Source of the DNA: UBA6627 sp965248675
GTDB taxonomy: Bacteria; Chloroflexota; Dehalococcoidia; UBA2979
Assembly: GCA_965248675.1 (NCBI GenBank)
Contig: CBDFJZ010000007.1
Span: 248,001 to 312,000, forward strand
DNA length: 64,000 nt
Direction: 5' to 3'
Shown here: piece by piece, positions 50,823 to 59,922 of the stretch
Numbering within the stretch: the stretch's first letter is position 1
Layout of the letters: each line of letters begins with the position of its first letter
The notes under the pieces: generated by a model
Told to the model about the DNA's origin: nothing
Database searches by the model: none
What the model saw: only the letters and a program-made list of their open reading frames with translations
Program-made: the position numbers and the translations under genes

Positions 50823-53179
50823 TTTCTCTCTCCGCGCTGCGTACGGCGGCCGGCCTCGCCTCCGGCGCGATTCGCGCGCGACGGAGCGCGTCGAGCACGA
50901 GCTGTCACCCGGTGATCGAGGGCCGCACCACCGCCCGCGGCCTCGACGCGTCGATCGAGATCGTGCGCGACAGCCATGGCGTGCCGCACGTCTTCGCCCA
51001 GACCGAGGCAGACGCGCTGTTCGGTCAGGGCTACGTCCACGCCCAGGACCGGCTGTTTCAGCTCGAATCGATGCGGCGCGTCGCCGCCGGGCGCATCGCC
51101 GAGCTCGGCGGACCGCCGATGCTAGAGAGCGACCGTTTCATGCGGCGGCTTGGCCTCAACCGCCGTGCCGTCGCGGACGTCGAGGCGACCGATCCGGCGG
51201 ATCTCGTTCTCCTCGAGGCCTACGCCCGCGGCCTGAATGCGGGAGTCGAGGCACTGCCGGCGCTGCCGCCCGAGTTCGAGTTGCTGAACGCTGAACCGGA
51301 GCCGTGGCGCCCTGAGGATTCGATGCTGATGGGCCGCTTGCTGATGTTCAGCTTCGCGGCGAACTGGGATTCCGAGCTGTTGCGCGAGCGGCTGCTCGAT
51401 GCGCTCGGCGCGGACCGGGCGGCGCTGCTCGACCCGGCCTACGGCGTGCACCGCGCCACGCACACCGGACACCCTTATCCCGGGAGCGCGGAGCGACTGC
51501 TGCACGCCTACCGGAGCGCACAGCGGCTCGGCTTGCCGGCGGGCGCCACGTCCAACGCCTGGGCCGTCGCGCCTGACCGCTCAGCTTCCGGCCGGCCGCT
51601 GCTCGCAGCCGATCCACACGTCGAGACGCGGCTGCCCGGGATGTTCCACATCTCGCATCTCCGAGGTGGCACGTTCGACGCGGTCGGCGCGGACATCGCG
51701 GGGATCCCCGCGATCGCGATCGGCCACACGCAGCAGCTCGCCTGGGGGCTGACCGCCGGCCTCGCCGACGTCGCGGATTGCTTCGTCGAGACTGTCGATC
51801 CGGTCCGCCCGGGCCAGTATCTGACGCCTGAAGGCTGGACGGAGGCTGCTCACCGCGTTGAGCGGATCGAGGTGCGTGGCGGCGACCCGGTCGACGAGCT
51901 GGTCCTCGAGACGCGGCACGGGCCGGTGATCGAGCCAGCCGCGCCGGGCGCCGGCCGCGCGATCGCGCTGCGCTGCACGGCGCTCGAGCCCGGCGACCTC
52001 GCGGGACCGCTGCTGGGCTTGCTGCGCGCTCGGTCCGTAACCGATCTCGAGCAAGCGATCGACGGCTGGCATGGGGCGACGTTTGGCTTCGTCTACGCCC
52101 ACGTCGACGGCACGATCGGCCAACGCCTCGCTGGCTCGGTTCCGAGGCGGGCGGCGGGCGACGGGCTGCTCCCGGCTGACGGCGCCTCCTCGTGGGGTCC
52201 TTCGCCAACACGCCCATCGGACGAGCTGCCCTCGGTCGTCGATCCCGCTCGCGGCTTCGTCGTCGCCGCGAACAACGCGCCCGGCGCCGATCCGACGCTC
52301 GGCGAGGAGTGGTGCGAGGCCTGGCGGGCGGAACGGATCGCTGCGCTCCTCGATGAGCGCGCGACGCACGACGTCGCGAGTTTCGAAGCGATCCAGATCG
52401 ATCAGCGCTCGGAAGTGCTGAGCGCGCTGCGCGATCTGCTGCTGATACACGGCGAGTTGGAAGGGACGACTCGACGCCTGCTCGGGGAGTGGGACGGAGT
52501 CCTCGCTGCCAACAGCGCCGCCGCGGCGCTCGTCGAAGGGACCTATCGCGAACTGGCCCGCGACGCGGCGGAACGCATCGGCGGTCGCGCCGGCCTCGAG
52601 ACGATCGGCGCGGAGCCATCGAGCGTTGCCGCGCAGACTTCGTTCGACTACCGGATCCAGGGTTGGACGCTGGACCAGGTCGAGCGACCTCGACTGCCGG
52701 CGTTCGGCGGCGACGACGAGCGCGACCGCGCGCTGCGGGGTGCGCTCAGCCGCGCGATCGACGAGCTGACCAGCGCCCAGGGCGAGGACCGGACCGCGTG
52801 GTCCTGGGGGGCGGGACACCTGTTGCGTTTTGAGCACGGCCTCGGAGCGGTCCCGATCGCCGGGAACGCGTTCTCCCGGCCGTCACGGCCGGTCGGTGGA
52901 GACGTCAACTCGGTGTGGCAGGCATCGAACGCGATCGCCGCGGACCGCGATGGCCGCTCCGTCGGGCCGGCGTACCGGCAAGTGATCGACCTCGCGGACT
53001 TCGATCGATCGACGTTCCAACTCGCGACCGGCGTCAGCGGAATCCCCGGTCACCCTCGGTACGACGACTGCATCGAGGAGTTCATCGCGGGGCAGACCCG
53101 GCCGCTGCTCTACACACGGCCGGCGGTCGAGGCCGCGGCGGAAGCAACGCTCGTGATCGAACCGGCCACCGTGGCATGA
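50819..53179 (+). CDS. Penicillin acylase-family N-terminal nucleophile hydrolase
   Basis: This 786-residue precursor belongs to peptidase family S45, which hydrolyses amide bonds in penicillins, acyl-homoserine lactones or related amides. The N-terminal domain has IEIVRDSHGVPHVFAQTEADALFGQGYVHAQDRLFQLE. Predicted autocleavage is before Ser245 in AGATSNAWAVAP, which becomes the nucleophile of the large subunit. RGFVVAANNAPG and RYDDCIEEFIAGQ follow near the end. No clear signal peptide is present, unusual because most relatives are exported. It overlaps rpiB and the next gene. Confidence 0.9.
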   Translation: MISLSALRTAAGLASGAIRARRSASSTSCHPVIEGRTTARGLDASIEIVRDSHGVPHVFAQTEADALFGQGYVHAQDRLFQLESMRRVAAGRIAELGGPPMLESDRFMRRLGLNRRAVADVEATDPADLVLLEAYARGLNAGVEALPALPPEFELLNAEPEPWRPEDSMLMGRLLMFSFAANWDSELLRERLLDALGADRAALLDPAYGVHRATHTGHPYPGSAERLLHAYRSAQRLGLPAGATSNAWAVAPDRSASGRPLLAADPHVETRLPGMFHISHLRGGTFDAVGADIAGIPAIAIGHTQQLAWGLTAGLADVADCFVETVDPVRPGQYLTPEGWTEAAHRVERIEVRGGDPVDELVLETRHGPVIEPAAPGAGRAIALRCTALEPGDLAGPLLGLLRARSVTDLEQAIDGWHGATFGFVYAHVDGTIGQRLAGSVPRRAAGDGLLPADGASSWGPSPTRPSDELPSVVDPARGFVVAANNAPGADPTLGEEWCEAWRAERIAALLDERATHDVASFEAIQIDQRSEVLSALRDLLLIHGELEGTTRRLLGEWDGVLAANSAAAALVEGTYRELARDAAERIGGRAGLETIGAEPSSVAAQTSFDYRIQGWTLDQVERPRLPAFGGDDERDRALRGALSRAIDELTSAQGEDRTAWSWGAGHLLRFEHGLGAVPIAGNAFSRPSRPVGGDVNSVWQASNAIAADRDGRSVGPAYRQVIDLADFDRSTFQLATGVSGIPGHPRYDDCIEEFIAGQTRPLLYTRPAVEAAAEATLVIEPATVA

Positions 53180-54201
53180 CGGACCTCGAATCGCGCGCGC
53201 AGGAGTACCGCATCCTCGTCACCGGGGAGATGCGCGCCGTCGTCGGCGAGCGTCCGCAGGGGCTGTACGCGTGGATGCGCTACCACCTCGGCTGGGAGGA
53301 TCGTGACGGGCGACCCGTCGCGGCGTCGCCGGGGAAGATGATCCGCCCCGTCGGGCTGCTGCTCGCGACCGAGCTCGCCGGCGGCACGATCGACCGGGCG
53401 CTCCCCGCCGCGGCAGCGGTTGAGCTGGTCCACAACTTCTCGCTGCTCCACGACGACGTCGAGGATCGCAGCGACCGCCGCCGCGACCGACCGACCGTCT
53501 GGACCTTCGCCGGCGAGGCACAGGCGATCAATGCGGGCGATGGCATGTACACGCTCGCCCACGAGGCGATGCACCGCCTCGTGGACCGCGGCGTCGAGGC
53601 AACGCTCGCCGTGAGGGCGATGCGCGAACTGGACGACGCCTGCATGCGACTGGTCGAGGGCCAGTACCACGACATCTCGTTCGAGCAACGCTGCGACGTC
53701 AGCGTCGACGAGTACCTGAAGATGGCGTTAGGGAAGACCGCGGCGATGTTCTCCGCGCCGCTCGCGATCGGAGCGATCATCGCCGGCGCCGGCGAGCCGG
53801 TCGTTCAGGCGTACCGCGCCGCCGGGCGGCACATCGGGCTCGGATTCCAGATGGTCGACGATGTCCTCGGAATCTGGGGCGATCCGGCGATCACCGGGAA
53901 ACCGGTCCGGGATGACCTGCGTTCGCGAAAGATGACCTACCCGGTGGTGACGGTACTCCAGCGCAAGGACCCGGCTGGCGAGGGACTTCAGGCCCTGTAC
54001 GAGACGCCGCCGAGTGCCGATGAAGACTTAGAGGAGATCGCCGGGCTGATCGAGGTCGGCGGCGGACGCCTGGCGACGGAGCAGCGCGCGCACGAGGAGC
54101 GAGATCAGGCGATCGCGGTGCTTGAGGATGTTGGCATCGACGGCAAGGAACTGGCGCAATTCTCGGAATACGCGTCGCAGGCGATCGGGCGGGTAACGTA
54201 G
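53176..54201 (+). CDS. Polyprenyl synthetase (trans-isoprenyl diphosphate synthase)
   Basis: It condenses isopentenyl diphosphate with an allylic diphosphate. The 341 residues have the GKMIRP substrate-binding motif, the first Asp-rich motif LLHDDVEDRSDRRRDRP (Asp93, Asp94, Asp97), and the second, GFQMVDDVLGIWGDP. The second motif reads DDVLG with GD shortly after, in place of the classic DDxxD. Chain length is not determined. ATGA overlap links it to the acylase gene. Confidence 0.92.
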   Translation: MTDLESRAQEYRILVTGEMRAVVGERPQGLYAWMRYHLGWEDRDGRPVAASPGKMIRPVGLLLATELAGGTIDRALPAAAAVELVHNFSLLHDDVEDRSDRRRDRPTVWTFAGEAQAINAGDGMYTLAHEAMHRLVDRGVEATLAVRAMRELDDACMRLVEGQYHDISFEQRCDVSVDEYLKMALGKTAAMFSAPLAIGAIIAGAGEPVVQAYRAAGRHIGLGFQMVDDVLGIWGDPAITGKPVRDDLRSRKMTYPVVTVLQRKDPAGEGLQALYETPPSADEDLEEIAGLIEVGGGRLATEQRAHEERDQAIAVLEDVGIDGKELAQFSEYASQAIGRVT

Positions 54202-54370
54202 TCGAACCTCGACAACGGCCAAGAGACCAACGGTCAAGGGCCAAAGCGCCATCGCTCCAGAGAGAGTCGCTACCTATCATCCCGACCGATCGCACCCCCA
54301 GCATCCACCTGCTCCCCCTCGCTCGCGCCTGCGACCTCGGACCACCGCGAACCGCTTGGAGCGCCCTCGG

Positions 54371-55555
54371 ATGAGAAAGCAGACGATTCGCGACATCGAC
54401 TTGCACGACAAGCGGGTCTTTCTGCGGGTCGACTACAACGTGCAGTTCGTCAACGAGCAGATCCTGGACGACCACCGCCTCCGCGAGTCGATCGCGACGA
54501 TCTGGGCGTTACAGGGCGCCGGCGCGAAGATCGTGATCTGTTCGCACCGAGGCCGTCCGGGTGGCGAGATCGTCGACGAGCTGCGGAACGCACCGGTCGC
54601 CGCCCACCTCTCGACGCTACTCGATCGCGAGGTGAAGTACGTACCCGAGTGCGTGGGCCCCGTGGCGAAGGCGGCCGTCGAGGCGCTCGAGCCGGGCGGG
54701 ATCGTGCTTCTCGAGAACGTCCGCTTCCACGCGGAGGAAGAGGCCAACGATCCGGACTTCGCGCGCGAGCTGGGCGATCTCGCCGACATCTACGTCAGCG
54801 ACGCGTTCGGGACGGCGCACCGCGCGCACGCGTCAGTCGTCGGCGTCCCCGCGTTCCTGCCCGCGGTCGCGGGTCTGCTCATGGAACGCGAAGTCGACTA
54901 CCTGAGTCGCGTCACCGATGACCCCGAGCGTCCCTTCGGCCTGATCCTCGGCGGCGCGAAGGTCACCGAGAAGCTCGCGATCCTCGAATTCCTGTGCGAC
55001 CGCGCCGACGTGATCTGCGTCGGCGGTGGCATTGCCAACACCTTCCTGATGGCGCAGGGCATCGACGTGGGAGCGTCGCTCGTCGAGCCGGATCGGATCG
55101 AGGACACCTTCAACGTGATGCGGAAGGCGGCGATAAGGCCCGGCCTGAAGCTGGTCCTACCTCGCGACGTCGTGATCAGCGACGCGTCCGGCGAGACGGT
55201 GACGGCGGTCTCCGTGAACCTGATCCCACCGGACTTCCGGATCCTGGACATCGGTCCCGACACGATCGAGGACTTCAAGGCGGCGCTGGCGCCGATGCGG
55301 ACGATCGCGTGGAACGGACCGGTGGGGCTGTTCGAGCACGAGCCTTTCGACCAGGGCTCGCTCGAGATCGCCCACCTGCTGGCCGACCTGCCCGATGCCA
55401 CCACGGTGGTTGGCGGGGGCGAGACCGCAGCAGCCATCGCGCGAGCGGGCGTCACCGATCGCATCTCCCATTGCTCGACCGGTGGCGGGGCCTCACTCCA
55501 ATTGCTCGAGGGCCGCTCGCTGCCCGGGCTCGAAGCGCTCCTTGACGCGGAGTAA
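54371..55555 (+). CDS. pgk: Phosphoglycerate kinase
   Basis: Pgk transfers phosphate from 1,3-bisphosphoglycerate to ADP. The 394 residues have LRVDYNVQ (usually DFNVP), HRGRPGG, VLLENVRFHAEEEANDPDFA, SDAFGTAHRAHAS, LILGGAKVTEKL and TVVGGGETAAAI. The ATG at 54371 is used, with GGAG nine bases upstream; TTG at 54356 is possible. The 155-base gap upstream shows a TATCAT box (about 54274) and no other feature. It begins the cluster pgk-apgM-like-tpiA. Confidence 0.96.
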   Translation: MRKQTIRDIDLHDKRVFLRVDYNVQFVNEQILDDHRLRESIATIWALQGAGAKIVICSHRGRPGGEIVDELRNAPVAAHLSTLLDREVKYVPECVGPVAKAAVEALEPGGIVLLENVRFHAEEEANDPDFARELGDLADIYVSDAFGTAHRAHASVVGVPAFLPAVAGLLMEREVDYLSRVTDDPERPFGLILGGAKVTEKLAILEFLCDRADVICVGGGIANTFLMAQGIDVGASLVEPDRIEDTFNVMRKAAIRPGLKLVLPRDVVISDASGETVTAVSVNLIPPDFRILDIGPDTIEDFKAALAPMRTIAWNGPVGLFEHEPFDQGSLEIAHLLADLPDATTVVGGGETAAAIARAGVTDRISHCSTGGGASLQLLEGRSLPGLEALLDAE

Positions 55556-55593
55556 CTGCCCGTCCTCGGTGGAACCCGCGATAGCATGAGCAG

Positions 55594-56370
55594 ATGACGC
55601 CAGACGTCGCCAGGCCACTGCTTCAGCCCGCCGAAACGAAGATCGTGCTCTACCTGTTCGACGGCCTCGGCGGCCTGCCGAATTCGCGTGGCCGCACCGA
55701 ACTCGAGGACGCCGATACGAGGCACCTCGACCGGATGGCCGAGCAAGGGTCGCTCGGTCAACTCATTCCCGTCGCTCATGGGATTACGCCTGGACCGGCA
55801 ACCGCCTTCTTCGCCCTGCTGGGTTACGACCCGCTCGAAACGACGCTCGACGAAGGCAGCGATCTCGAGGCGTTCGGGGAGCGCTGGGGCGTGCGAGCCG
55901 CCGTGGTCTCGGCGTCTGAGGTGCACACGGCGCTCGCACGGCGGGTCGGCTTCGATGTTATCGACGCCACAAACGAACCGGAGGCGCTCGTCGAGGCAAT
56001 GATCGAACGCTGGGCGGACTACGACTGCTTCATCGTCCACTACCGGCCAACGCTACCTGAGACTGGCCCCCAACGATTCGCGGCGAAGCGATCGGCGATC
56101 GCCGCGTTCGACCTCGCTGTCCCGCCGATCGTGCGCCTCAAGCCGGCCGTGCTGATCGTGACCGGCGACCGCACCGCGCCGGCGCTGGAACCGGGGGACA
56201 CCTGGCACCCGGTGCCGCTGCTGCTCACGGGGCGCCACGCGCTGCCTGACGAGACGCACTATTTCTCGGAGTTGGGCTGCGCGCGCGGGGTGCTCGGCAC
56301 GATTCGTGCTTGCGACGTCGTCCCGCTGGCGCTCGCACACGCCGGACGCCTCGCTCCCTTCGGTCCGTAG
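55594..56370 (+). CDS. Degenerate ApgM-like phosphoglycerate mutase homologue
   Basis: The start IVLYLFDGLGGLPNSRGRTELEDA and HLDRMAEQGSLGQLIPVAHG match archaeal-type cofactor-independent phosphoglycerate mutase. That enzyme is about 400 residues; this is 258 and lacks much of the middle. The phosphoryl-accepting Ser of PGS is Pro here (TPGPATAFF). The usual metal-binding DExGH reads PETGP and DHSTP reads DRTAP. So most metal ligands and the nucleophile are changed. It is intact as a frame and placed between pgk and tpiA, so it may be a regulatory or structural relic. Not a plausible working mutase. Confidence 0.7.
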   Translation: MTPDVARPLLQPAETKIVLYLFDGLGGLPNSRGRTELEDADTRHLDRMAEQGSLGQLIPVAHGITPGPATAFFALLGYDPLETTLDEGSDLEAFGERWGVRAAVVSASEVHTALARRVGFDVIDATNEPEALVEAMIERWADYDCFIVHYRPTLPETGPQRFAAKRSAIAAFDLAVPPIVRLKPAVLIVTGDRTAPALEPGDTWHPVPLLLTGRHALPDETHYFSELGCARGVLGTIRACDVVPLALAHAGRLAPFGP

Positions 56371-56379
56371 GCGACCCGG

Positions 56380-57165
56380 ATGGTCGACGCGAGCCGAGTC
56401 CCGATCGTCGGCGGTAACTGGAAGATGCACGGCACGCGCGCCCACGCCGGCGAGCTGCTGCACGCGCTCCGCACCGCGCTCGACGGCATCACGGACGTCG
56501 AGGTGGTGATCTGCCCGCCGGCGCCATGGCTCGCCGACGCGGCGGATGCCCTCGCTGAGGGCACGCTCCGGGTCGGCGCGCAGAACGTCCACTGGGAGCC
56601 CGAAGGCGCGTTCACCGGAGAGCAGAGCGCAGCGATGCTGGCGGGGACCGCGAGCCACGTGATCGTCGGTCATTCGGAACGACGCCACGTCTTCGGCGAA
56701 ACCGACGAACAGACCAACCACAAGCTGCGCGCAGTGATCGAGGCGGGACTGACGCCGATCCTCGCGGTCGGCGAGCTGCAGCCAGAACGCGAGTCCGGCG
56801 AGACCGAGGCGGTGCTGCGGCGGCAGCTCCTCGCGGCATGCGATGGCCTCGAGGCGATGTTCGATCCGACGGTGATCGCGTACGAGCCGGTCTGGGCGAT
56901 CGGCACCGGCCTCGCCGCCACGCCCGAGATCGCGCAGGAGACGATCGCGGCGCTGCGCTCGATGGTCGCGGACCGCTTCGACACGGCGACCGCCTCGAGG
57001 ACGCGCATCCAGTACGGCGGCTCCGTCAACGCCGAGAACGCCTCGGAGCTGGCGGCGCAGCCGGACATCGACGGCGCGCTGGTGGGCGGCGCATCCCTCA
57101 AAGCCGACGACTTCGCCTCGATCTGCGGTGCCTTCGCCCACGCGCACCGCCTCGCCGACGCGTGA
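56380..57165 (+). CDS. tpiA: Triose-phosphate isomerase
   Basis: TpiA interconverts dihydroxyacetone phosphate and glyceraldehyde 3-phosphate. The 261 residues have GGNWKMHGTR (Asn13, Lys15), the catalytic His in VIVGHSERRHVFGE, the catalytic Glu in IAYEPVWAIGTG, and YGGSVNAENASEL and DGALVGGASL at the phosphate site. The start is 10 bases after the ApgM-like gene. Its stop overlaps miaA as GTGA. Confidence 0.97.
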   Translation: MVDASRVPIVGGNWKMHGTRAHAGELLHALRTALDGITDVEVVICPPAPWLADAADALAEGTLRVGAQNVHWEPEGAFTGEQSAAMLAGTASHVIVGHSERRHVFGETDEQTNHKLRAVIEAGLTPILAVGELQPERESGETEAVLRRQLLAACDGLEAMFDPTVIAYEPVWAIGTGLAATPEIAQETIAALRSMVADRFDTATASRTRIQYGGSVNAENASELAAQPDIDGALVGGASLKADDFASICGAFAHAHRLADA

Positions 57166-58106
57166 CCGCGAGTTCGGGGAACGAGGCCCGGCCGCGCCAC
57201 CTCGTCGCCCTCTTTGGCGCGACCGCGTCGGGCAAGACCGCCGTCGCCGCCGACGTCGCCCGGCGCCTACCAGTCGAGGTGGTTTCGGCGGATTCGAGGC
57301 AAATCCGCCGCGGGATGCGCATCGGCACCGCGGCACCGACCGACGAAGAGCTGGCGGCGGTCCCGCACCACCTGATCGCGATCGTGGAGCCCGACACCCC
57401 CTGGACTCTGATCGACTGGCTGGAGGCGGCACGGACCACCCTCGAGGACGTCTGGAGCCGCGGGAAGCAGCCGCTACTGCTAGCCGGCACCGGCCACTAC
57501 GCCTGGGCGCTGCTCGAAGGCCATACCGTCCCGAGGGTCGCCCCAAATCCCACCTTGCGCGATGAACTGGAGGCGTTCGCGGGTCGGAAAGGAGCAGGCG
57601 CGCTCCACGCCCGCCTCGAAACCGTCGATCCCGCCTCGGCTGCCCGGATCGACGCGTCGAACCCGCGGCGCGTCATTCGCGCCCTCGAAATCATCGAGGC
57701 GACCGGTACGGCGGTGGCGCCTCTGCGCCGCAAGGCGCCCGACTTCTCGTGGAACGCGGTCGGCCTGCGCTGGCCTCGGACTGAGCTGTACGCACGCGCC
57801 GACGGACGTGCGACGGCGATGTACCAGGCCGGGCTCGTCGAGGAGACGCGAGCGCTCGTCACCGCTCACGACGATCGCTTCGAGGCGCTGAGCTCGATCG
57901 GTTACGCCGAGGCGCTGCACGTGATCGACGGCACCTGGACACGGGAACAGGCGATCGAACGCACCCAGGCCGCCACACATCGGCTGATCCGGATGCAAGG
58001 CACCTGGTTCCGAGACGACGACAAGCGCATCTGCTGGGTCGATGCACAGAACCGCGGCGCGGTAGTCGCGGCTATTGAGGGAGCCGCGAACCCACCCGTA
58101 CGATGA
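57162..58106 (+). CDS. miaA: tRNA dimethylallyltransferase
   Basis: MiaA prenylates adenosine 37 in tRNAs that read UNN codons. The 314 residues have the P-loop FGATASGKT (19-26), EVVSADSRQIRRGMRIGTA, LLAGTGHYAWAL, and the conserved NPRRVIRALEII and SSIGYAEAL. The region around 'GTWFRDDDKRICWVDA' ends the core. The GTG overlaps the tpiA stop. Confidence 0.95.
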   Translation: MTASSGNEARPRHLVALFGATASGKTAVAADVARRLPVEVVSADSRQIRRGMRIGTAAPTDEELAAVPHHLIAIVEPDTPWTLIDWLEAARTTLEDVWSRGKQPLLLAGTGHYAWALLEGHTVPRVAPNPTLRDELEAFAGRKGAGALHARLETVDPASAARIDASNPRRVIRALEIIEATGTAVAPLRRKAPDFSWNAVGLRWPRTELYARADGRATAMYQAGLVEETRALVTAHDDRFEALSSIGYAEALHVIDGTWTREQAIERTQAATHRLIRMQGTWFRDDDKRICWVDAQNRGAVVAAIEGAANPPVR

Positions 58107-58110
58107 ACGG

Positions 58111-58986
58111 ATGGTCAAGCTGAACTTCTGGAAGATGCACGGCGCCGGGAACGACTTCATCGTCCTCGAACCGTCGCCGCTGCCACCGGACGGCGACGCC
58201 GGGTGGGCGCGCCTCCCGATCGAGGCTTGCGACCGCCACCAGGGCGTCGGCGCGGACGGGGTGATCGTCGTGCTGCCCTCGGAACGCGCCGATCGCCGGA
58301 TGCGCGTCATCAACGCCGACGGTTCCGAGGCCGAGATGTGCGTCAACGGCATCCGCTGCTTCGTCAAGTACTGCCTCGACCGCGCCCTCGTCGAGTCGGC
58401 GGACGGTGCCATGTCGGTTGACACCGTCAGTGGGATCGTCGAGACACAGGCGACGCGCGGCGCGGACGGCCTCGTGGAGCACGTGCGTCTCACCCTGGCG
58501 CCGCCAGACCTCGATCCGGCGAGCGTCGGCGTACGGATCGAACAGGCGCCGCCCATCATGGACCTGCCGATCACGGTGAGCGGCGACGGCATCGAGGAAA
58601 CCTTTCCAGTCACGCTCGTGTCGATGGGCAATCCGCACGCCGTGCGGTTCATCGACGGCAGCCCGAGCGACTACCCGCTCCATCGGGCCGGCCCGCTGGT
58701 CGAGCATCACCCCATTTTCGCGAACCGCACCAACTACGAGGTGATCCAGGTCCAGGACCGCAGCCACCTCGACATGCGGGTGTGGGAGCGAGGCGTGGGC
58801 GAGACGCAGGCCTGCGGATCCGGCGCCTGCGCCGCGGTCGTCGCGGCTCGACTGCGCGACGCGGTGGACGACAAAGTGGACGTAGCGGTGCCAGGTGGCA
58901 CGCTACACATCGAATGGCCGGGAGCGGGTCCGATCTCGCTATCCGGCCCAGTGACAAAAGTCTTCGAGGCGGTGTGGGAACGATGA
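58111..58986 (+). CDS. dapF: Diaminopimelate epimerase
   Basis: DapF converts LL- to meso-diaminopimelate for lysine and peptidoglycan. The 291 residues have FWKMHGAGNDFIVLE and the two catalytic cysteines, Cys77 in GSEAEMCVNGIRCF and Cys235 in ETQACGSGACAAVV. MGNPHAVRF lies between them. The ATG at 58111 is five bases after miaA. Together with the DapL-like gene at 59923 it suggests the aminotransferase pathway. Confidence 0.96.
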   Translation: MVKLNFWKMHGAGNDFIVLEPSPLPPDGDAGWARLPIEACDRHQGVGADGVIVVLPSERADRRMRVINADGSEAEMCVNGIRCFVKYCLDRALVESADGAMSVDTVSGIVETQATRGADGLVEHVRLTLAPPDLDPASVGVRIEQAPPIMDLPITVSGDGIEETFPVTLVSMGNPHAVRFIDGSPSDYPLHRAGPLVEHHPIFANRTNYEVIQVQDRSHLDMRVWERGVGETQACGSGACAAVVAARLRDAVDDKVDVAVPGGTLHIEWPGAGPISLSGPVTKVFEAVWER

Positions 58987-59858
58987 CGCAATCTCCGACC
59001 GATCGCGTGATGCTGATGCGCAATACGCCGATGAGCGCCCGCGAGTGGGCGAGCCTGACCGAACGACCCGGCGCGACCTCAATCGGCGCCGATGTCGGCG
59101 ACCTGGCGCTCATCCCGCAGCAGGGTGAGCTGGCGCTCCACTGGCAGTTCACCGACATCGACGCGATGCGACTGCACTTCCAGCCGATGTTCGACGAGCT
59201 CCGCGAGGAGATCGTCGAGGCCGACGTCGACTTCGTCACCATGGACCTCGTTCAGGTGCGCGACCGCGAGTGGCTCAAGCCGCTGCTCGATGACGCGAGC
59301 TTCGATTTCTTCGCAGAGTGGCTCGACATGGCGCACCCGGGGCTGGATCCCGAGGCGATCCCCGAGATCCCCGACCACCTGACGATGCGCCGCGCCGGCG
59401 ACGACGACATCGAGCGCATGTTCGAGATCTGGCAGCAGGCATACGGCGAACTGGCCCACGCGGCCGGCACGTTCGACTACTTCCTCGACCAGCACAGCTG
59501 GGCCGGCGCCCTTGAGGAGGACGGCCAGATCGTCGGCTTCGCGATCAACGGCCAAGTCGATGCCGCGGAAGGGACGGTGCTCGACGGGGCGGTCGCTCCG
59601 GAGAGCTGGGGCAAGGGCTACGGGAAGCTGCTGATCGAAGCCGCCGCCTACCAGTTGACGACGCAGGACGCCAGGCGAGCGTCGATCCGTGTTCGCCCTG
59701 ACATCAAGCAGTCGCTCCGCGTCTGTTCCGAGGCGGGATTCCGCCCTGGCCAGGGTGGCCTCGAATACCGGCGCACGACCGACGAGGCGGCGATCGCCGA
59801 ACGCCTCGCCAACAAGAAGAAGTCCGGCGTCAAAGCCCGCTTCGGCAACTGGCGCTAA
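58983..59858 (+). CDS. GNAT-family acetyltransferase with degenerate N-terminal half
   Basis: The 291 residues split in two. The C-terminal half is a GNAT domain with TMRRAGDDDIERMFEIWQQ, then VLDGAVAPESWGKGYGKLLIEA (acetyl-CoA loop) and SIRVRPDIKQSLRVCSEAGF. The N-terminal 120 residues show only faint GNAT-like features and are uncertain. It overlaps dapF as ATGA and is followed by the DapL-like gene, so it may share control with lysine synthesis. Substrate unknown. Confidence 0.8.
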   Translation: MTQSPTDRVMLMRNTPMSAREWASLTERPGATSIGADVGDLALIPQQGELALHWQFTDIDAMRLHFQPMFDELREEIVEADVDFVTMDLVQVRDREWLKPLLDDASFDFFAEWLDMAHPGLDPEAIPEIPDHLTMRRAGDDDIERMFEIWQQAYGELAHAAGTFDYFLDQHSWAGALEEDGQIVGFAINGQVDAAEGTVLDGAVAPESWGKGYGKLLIEAAAYQLTTQDARRASIRVRPDIKQSLRVCSEAGFRPGQGGLEYRRTTDEAAIAERLANKKKSGVKARFGNWR

Positions 59859-59922
59859 CCGGCCGGCTCTCACGGCTCCTGGCGAGCTCCTCGCTTCAAG
59901 CTCGCGCCCGATCGGACTTCCC

